Source: G963701675 sp963701675 (GTDB lineage Bacteria; Planctomycetota; Planctomycetia; Gemmatales; Gemmataceae). Taken from it: a stretch of DNA of 64,000 nucleotides. The position numbers and the translations under genes were made by a program. The stretch lies in contig OY969623.1 in assembly GCA_963701675.1 (NCBI GenBank), positions 4,650,001 through 4,714,000 of the forward strand, given 5' to 3'. This document shows, in pieces, positions 61,495 through 64,000 of the stretch (position 1 is the first letter of the stretch; each line of letters opens with the position of its first letter). Below the pieces are notes generated by a model. It had not been told where the DNA came from. It did not search any database and saw only the letters and a list, made by a program, of their open reading frames with translations.

Positions 61495-61689
61495 ATGGAA
61501 GACAAACGGCAACCCGGACGCCCTCCAGTGCGCGACAAGGCCCAAAACGTTCGGCTTTACGTCCGCGCGATAGACGACGAAAAGGAACTTCTGGAGAAGG
61601 CAGCTCGCCTATCAGGCATGACGCTCTCTGACTGGATTCGTGATACATTGAAGACAGCCGCGAAACGGGCAATTCAGAAACACAAATGA
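61495..61689 (+). CDS. Small ribbon-helix-helix-like DNA-binding protein
   Basis: 64 residues from ATG 61495. A basic start (EDKRQPGRPPVRDKAQ) is followed by NVRLYVRAIDDEKELLEKAA and RLSGMTLSDWIRDTLKTAAK, i.e. a strand, a helix and a second helix as in ribbon-helix-helix or DUF1778-type regulators. No toxin gene follows. The inverted repeats at its promoter suggest that it represses its own gene. Confidence 0.65.
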   Translation: MEDKRQPGRPPVRDKAQNVRLYVRAIDDEKELLEKAARLSGMTLSDWIRDTLKTAAKRAIQKHK

Positions 61690-62090
61690 AGGAGAGCGGG
61701 GGTTACGATCCCGTCGGGCTTTCGGCCCGATCCCTCCGCTGGTGTATAAAGCCAGTGCGCCGCCAAGACGCGGGCCGCTTCTCCAATCAAAAAAACTGGA
61801 AAGCATGGTGGCGGACGCGGTAGAATGTGGACGTACTTTCTACGCGGCGGAGTGGGTCGCATAATCGACTCCGTGGTGTTGGAAAGTATCGAGCCGTGCG
61901 GTCACTAGCCGCGACGGCTCATTTCATATCTGGCTTCATTCTTAGCGCTGATTCGGGCACGCCGCAATCGCACAGAAGCAACCGTGCTCCGTGATTCAGG
62001 AAAATAGGCGCACATTTGCAAACGTGCCCTGGAGCACGTTTGCTTCCGTGCATGCACGTTTGCAAACGTGCACCCCTGGTAGACGTGAAG
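61690..62090. other. Intergenic region with hairpins and repeated GCACGTTTGC
   Basis: 401 bases. Hairpins: TCGGGCTTTCGGCCCGA (about 61708-61724), and GAGCCGT with GCGG/CCGC and ACGGCTC (about 61891-61918), the latter followed by ATTT. At 62018-62072 four copies of GCACGTTTGC in alternating orientation lie within 55 bases. No ORF with supporting features. Confidence 0.5.
62018..62072. repeat. Clustered palindromic GCACGTTTGC sites
   Basis: GCAAACGTGC (62018-62027), GCACGTTTGC (62034-62043) and the perfect 20-base palindrome TGCACGTTTGCAAACGTGCA (62053-62072), plus GTGCATGCAC at 62048-62057. Found just past the 3' end of the minus-strand gene at 62091. Confidence 0.6.
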
Positions 62091-62489
62091 TCAGCTGGAG
62101 GGTGAGTTTCTAGAAATGACCGCGCGAACGATGTTTGCGGTGAGTTTGGGGTATTGCGGTGCGAGTATGTTCTTGATTTGGCCGGATGATTTTTTCTCTG
62201 AATGCAACCTGAGGATTTCGTTGTCGCGTTTCTTGTTCCTCGCAGGCTTCCGATGGTGCCTGAGCTTGTCATCGAGCATTTTGGCGACGGCACGTTCAAT
62301 CGTGATCTTGTCCACCACCTCGAAATAATCATCCTCTTTTAGCTTCAGGCGCTGCGCCGGATACCATTTCGGATCGTAGAGAAGTATTCTCCAGAGTTTC
62401 TGACGCTCTTCGTCGTTGAGCGCGGAAATGCGTTGCAGAATTGATTCGGCGGTGTCCTGACGTGTGGCAGGCTTCGGCTTGCGGGGCAT
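62091..62489 (-). CDS. Basic hypothetical protein
   Basis: 132 residues from ATG 62489 (another ATG at 62531 adds 14). Lysine/arginine-rich and mostly helical: AESILQRISALNDEERQKLW, VDKITIERAVAKMLDDKLRH and RLHSEKKSSGQIKNILAPQY. A nucleic-acid-binding role is possible but not shown. No family recognised. Confidence 0.55.
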   Translation of the reverse strand: MPRKPKPATRQDTAESILQRISALNDEERQKLWRILLYDPKWYPAQRLKLKEDDYFEVVDKITIERAVAKMLDDKLRHHRKPARNKKRDNEILRLHSEKKSSGQIKNILAPQYPKLTANIVRAVISRNSPSS

Positions 62490-62698
62490 GAGCCAGTGTC
62501 TCGGCTGGCGTCTCGGATAGAACGGCGGCAACGGGTGAGACTACCCGCTTTCGGCTGGCCGGCCTAGCCGCCAGCGGATTATTGTAGAGATGCGAAGTCG
62601 GCGAGCGCCGCAAGACTCGTGCCAAACGCCGCGCCGTACAATTTCAAAAGGCATCAGTACCAGAAATTCACCGGTACTTAGGGCAGTTGAGACAACGG

Positions 62699-62750
62699 TT
62701 GGTGAACTTCTCAACGAGTCTATAATAGTCCCGACAATCGTGAACGATTG
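62699..62750 (+). promoter_or_regulatory. Promoter and possible operator of the glutamate dehydrogenase gene
   Basis: TTGGTG (62699-62704) and a perfect TATAAT (62721-62726) are 16 bases apart. Just downstream CAATCG-TGAA-CGATTG (62735-62750) is a symmetrical site at the expected transcription start, suited to a repressor. Confidence 0.55.
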
Positions 62751-62776
62751 CTTGAGTTATCTGTAAGGAGATCACC

Positions 62777-64000
62777 GTGTCCGCAACTGCTGCGACGGTT
62801 AATCACGCGCCCACAGGGTCAACGCTGAATGCTCCACTCTATGAGGAGTCAGCGACCTACCGCATGGCGTGCCGGCAGTTGGAGATCGCGGCCGCACATA
62901 CCGACATCGATAAGGGCGTGCTCGAACGCCTCAGCCTGCCGAAGCGGGCGATGATCGTTAGCATCCCGGTTCGTATGGACGATGGCCGAACGGAGGGATT
63001 CATCGGCTACCGTGTGCAGCACAGCTTGACGAGCGGCCCATCGAAAGGCGGTTTGCGCTATCACCCGAGCGTCGACCTGGGCGAAGTCGCGGCGCTAGCC
63101 ATGTGGATGTCTTGGAAATGCGGCCTGATGAACCTGCCGTTTGGCGGCGCCAAAGGCGGCGTCGCCTGTGATCCCGCCAGTTTAACTCGAGGCGAGCTCG
63201 AACGACTGACGCGACGCTTCGTCGAGGAAATCCAGGTGATCATTGGTCCGCGCATGGATGTGATGGCGCCCGACCTAGGAACCGACGAGCAAACCATGGC
63301 GTGGATCATGGATACCTACAGCATGCACGTCGGTTACGCGTGCCCGGAAATCGTGACCGGCAAGCCCGTGGAACTGGGTGGCTGCTACGGCCGGCGCGAA
63401 GCCACGGGTCGAGGTGTCGTCTACTGTATTGCGGAGGCTCTGAAAGCTCTCGACATCAAGCCGAGCGAAGCCACCGCAGTGATTCAAGGATTCGGAAACG
63501 TCGGCTCCGTAACCGCACAGGAGCTGGCCTTGCGTGGCATCCGCGTGATAGCGGTATCGGATCGTTGGGGGGCGGTTCACAACCCACAGGGATTGGACAT
63601 TGCAGCTCTGCATCGTCATGTGGAGGAGCACAAGCAAGTAACCGGGTTTTCCCAAGCGGAGCCCATGGACCCGGACGAGCTTCTCACGCTGCCCTGCACG
63701 ATCGCGGTGCCGGCGGCGCTGGAACGCGTGATTACGCAGCAAAATGCCCCCCGTCTCAAATGCCGCATCGTTGCGGAAGGCGCGAACGGTCCGACCACTC
63801 CGGAGGCCGATGCGATCCTTTCGGAGAACGATATCTTTGTCATTCCCGACGTGTTATGTAACGCCGGCGGCGTGACGGTGTCGTATTTCGAGTGGGTGCA
63901 GGACATTCAACAGTTCCTATGGAGCGAGTCGATGGTCAATCAGAAGCTCGAGGAACTGATGCTCAAGGCATTTCATCAAGTCCGAGACTTGGCACTGGCT
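62777..64000 (+). CDS. gdhA: Glu/Leu/Phe/Val dehydrogenase (glutamate dehydrogenase), C-terminus beyond window
   Basis: GTG start at 62777 with AAGGAG at 62765-62770; 408 residues are visible and the frame is open to the edge. Conserved glutamate dehydrogenase features: SGPSKGGLRYHPSVDLGEVA with the substrate lysine, MSWKCGLMNLPFGGAKGGVA with the catalytic lysine region, and PDLGTDEQTMAWIMDTYSM. The nucleotide-binding IQGFGNVGSVTAQELALRG and VAEGANGPTTPEADAIL follow. It links 2-oxoglutarate and glutamate. A hexameric NAD-type enzyme is likely. Confidence 0.93.
   Translation, partial: MSATAATVNHAPTGSTLNAPLYEESATYRMACRQLEIAAAHTDIDKGVLERLSLPKRAMIVSIPVRMDDGRTEGFIGYRVQHSLTSGPSKGGLRYHPSVDLGEVAALAMWMSWKCGLMNLPFGGAKGGVACDPASLTRGELERLTRRFVEEIQVIIGPRMDVMAPDLGTDEQTMAWIMDTYSMHVGYACPEIVTGKPVELGGCYGRREATGRGVVYCIAEALKALDIKPSEATAVIQGFGNVGSVTAQELALRGIRVIAVSDRWGAVHNPQGLDIAALHRHVEEHKQVTGFSQAEPMDPDELLTLPCTIAVPAALERVITQQNAPRLKCRIVAEGANGPTTPEADAILSENDIFVIPDVLCNAGGVTVSYFEWVQDIQQFLWSESMVNQKLEELMLKAFHQVRDLALA

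Noticed and set aside
61690..61800. Possible structured RNA or tRNA around the TCGGGC...GCCCGA hairpin
   Set aside because: No TPsiC-like GGTTCGAATCC, no anticodon arm and no matching acceptor stem could be found; only hairpins are supported.
1..64000. CRISPR array, prophage or plasmid replication region
   Set aside because: No regularly spaced direct repeats, no phage structural or integrase genes and no replication genes were seen; the only mobile gene is the IS1-like transposase.

Overview
The window reads as chromosomal DNA of a planctomycete, most likely a Gemmata/Pirellula-like lineage. Several proteins carry lineage hallmarks. One is a DUF1559 pseudopilin with a GFTLIELLVVIAIIG leader. 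Three secreted proteins carry the planctomycete N-terminal signature (VESLEGRMLPS, RLERLEARAVPAV, RLETLEERQVLSS). There are also a ClpP-like/NfeD/FloA cassette, TadE/TadG-type proteins and many short lipoproteins and hypotheticals. Genes lie on both strands in short operons. I found no rRNA, tRNA or CRISPR array.

Layout. 1-3005 (-): two overlapping P-loop GTPase genes. 3117-5039: mutS2. 5036-6381 (-): CbiM-like Ni/Co transporter and a companion. 6492-10855: HTH protein, GT39-like membrane glycosyltransferase, methyltransferase, FHA-GGDEF protein. 11107-17760: probable operon for a membrane-protease-like NfeD protein, short NfeD, FloA, a small membrane protein, DedA, UbiX and a NusG paralogue. 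17849-24674: polysaccharide deacetylase, MazG, exported membrane protein plus ABC ATPase, galE, hisS. 24846-26702: sulfotransferase-like gene, then three minus-strand ORFs with attC-like sequences. 26807-29629 (-): prpC-prpB-like pair and rnc. 29754-34255: FG-GAP repeat protein and a Do-like protease. 34314-40407: glycosyltransferase, aminotransferase, ornithine cyclodeaminase-like enzyme, VapBC-like module, secreted protein, pterin dehydratase. 40494-44575: HemN-like radical SAM protein carrying an in-frame palindromic insertion, then prmC-prfA-rpmE (-). 44592-49971: secreted nuclease-like protein, amidohydrolase, hisG-hisI, apt, GNAT. 49986-57217: lipoprotein, DUF1559 protein, TadE-TadE-TadG operon, ABC exporter. 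57162-59194 (-): TatD-like protein, small ORF, larE. 59363-62489: small hypotheticals, an IS1-like transposase and a small RHH-like gene. 62777-end: glutamate dehydrogenase, cut by the window edge.

Six genes carry single-base frameshifts (seven sites), including prfA, which should be essential. Residual assembly or sequencing indels are therefore the simplest explanation for many of them, rather than true gene decay.

No clearly new defence or biosynthetic system is visible. The items most worth a second look are the attC-like mini-cluster at 25485-26702, the palindromic repeat inserted in frame in the radical SAM gene (41270-41355), the large palindrome at 47569-47651, the clustered GCACGTTTGC sites at 62018-62072, and the protease-like NfeD protein whose expected nucleophile serines are not visible.
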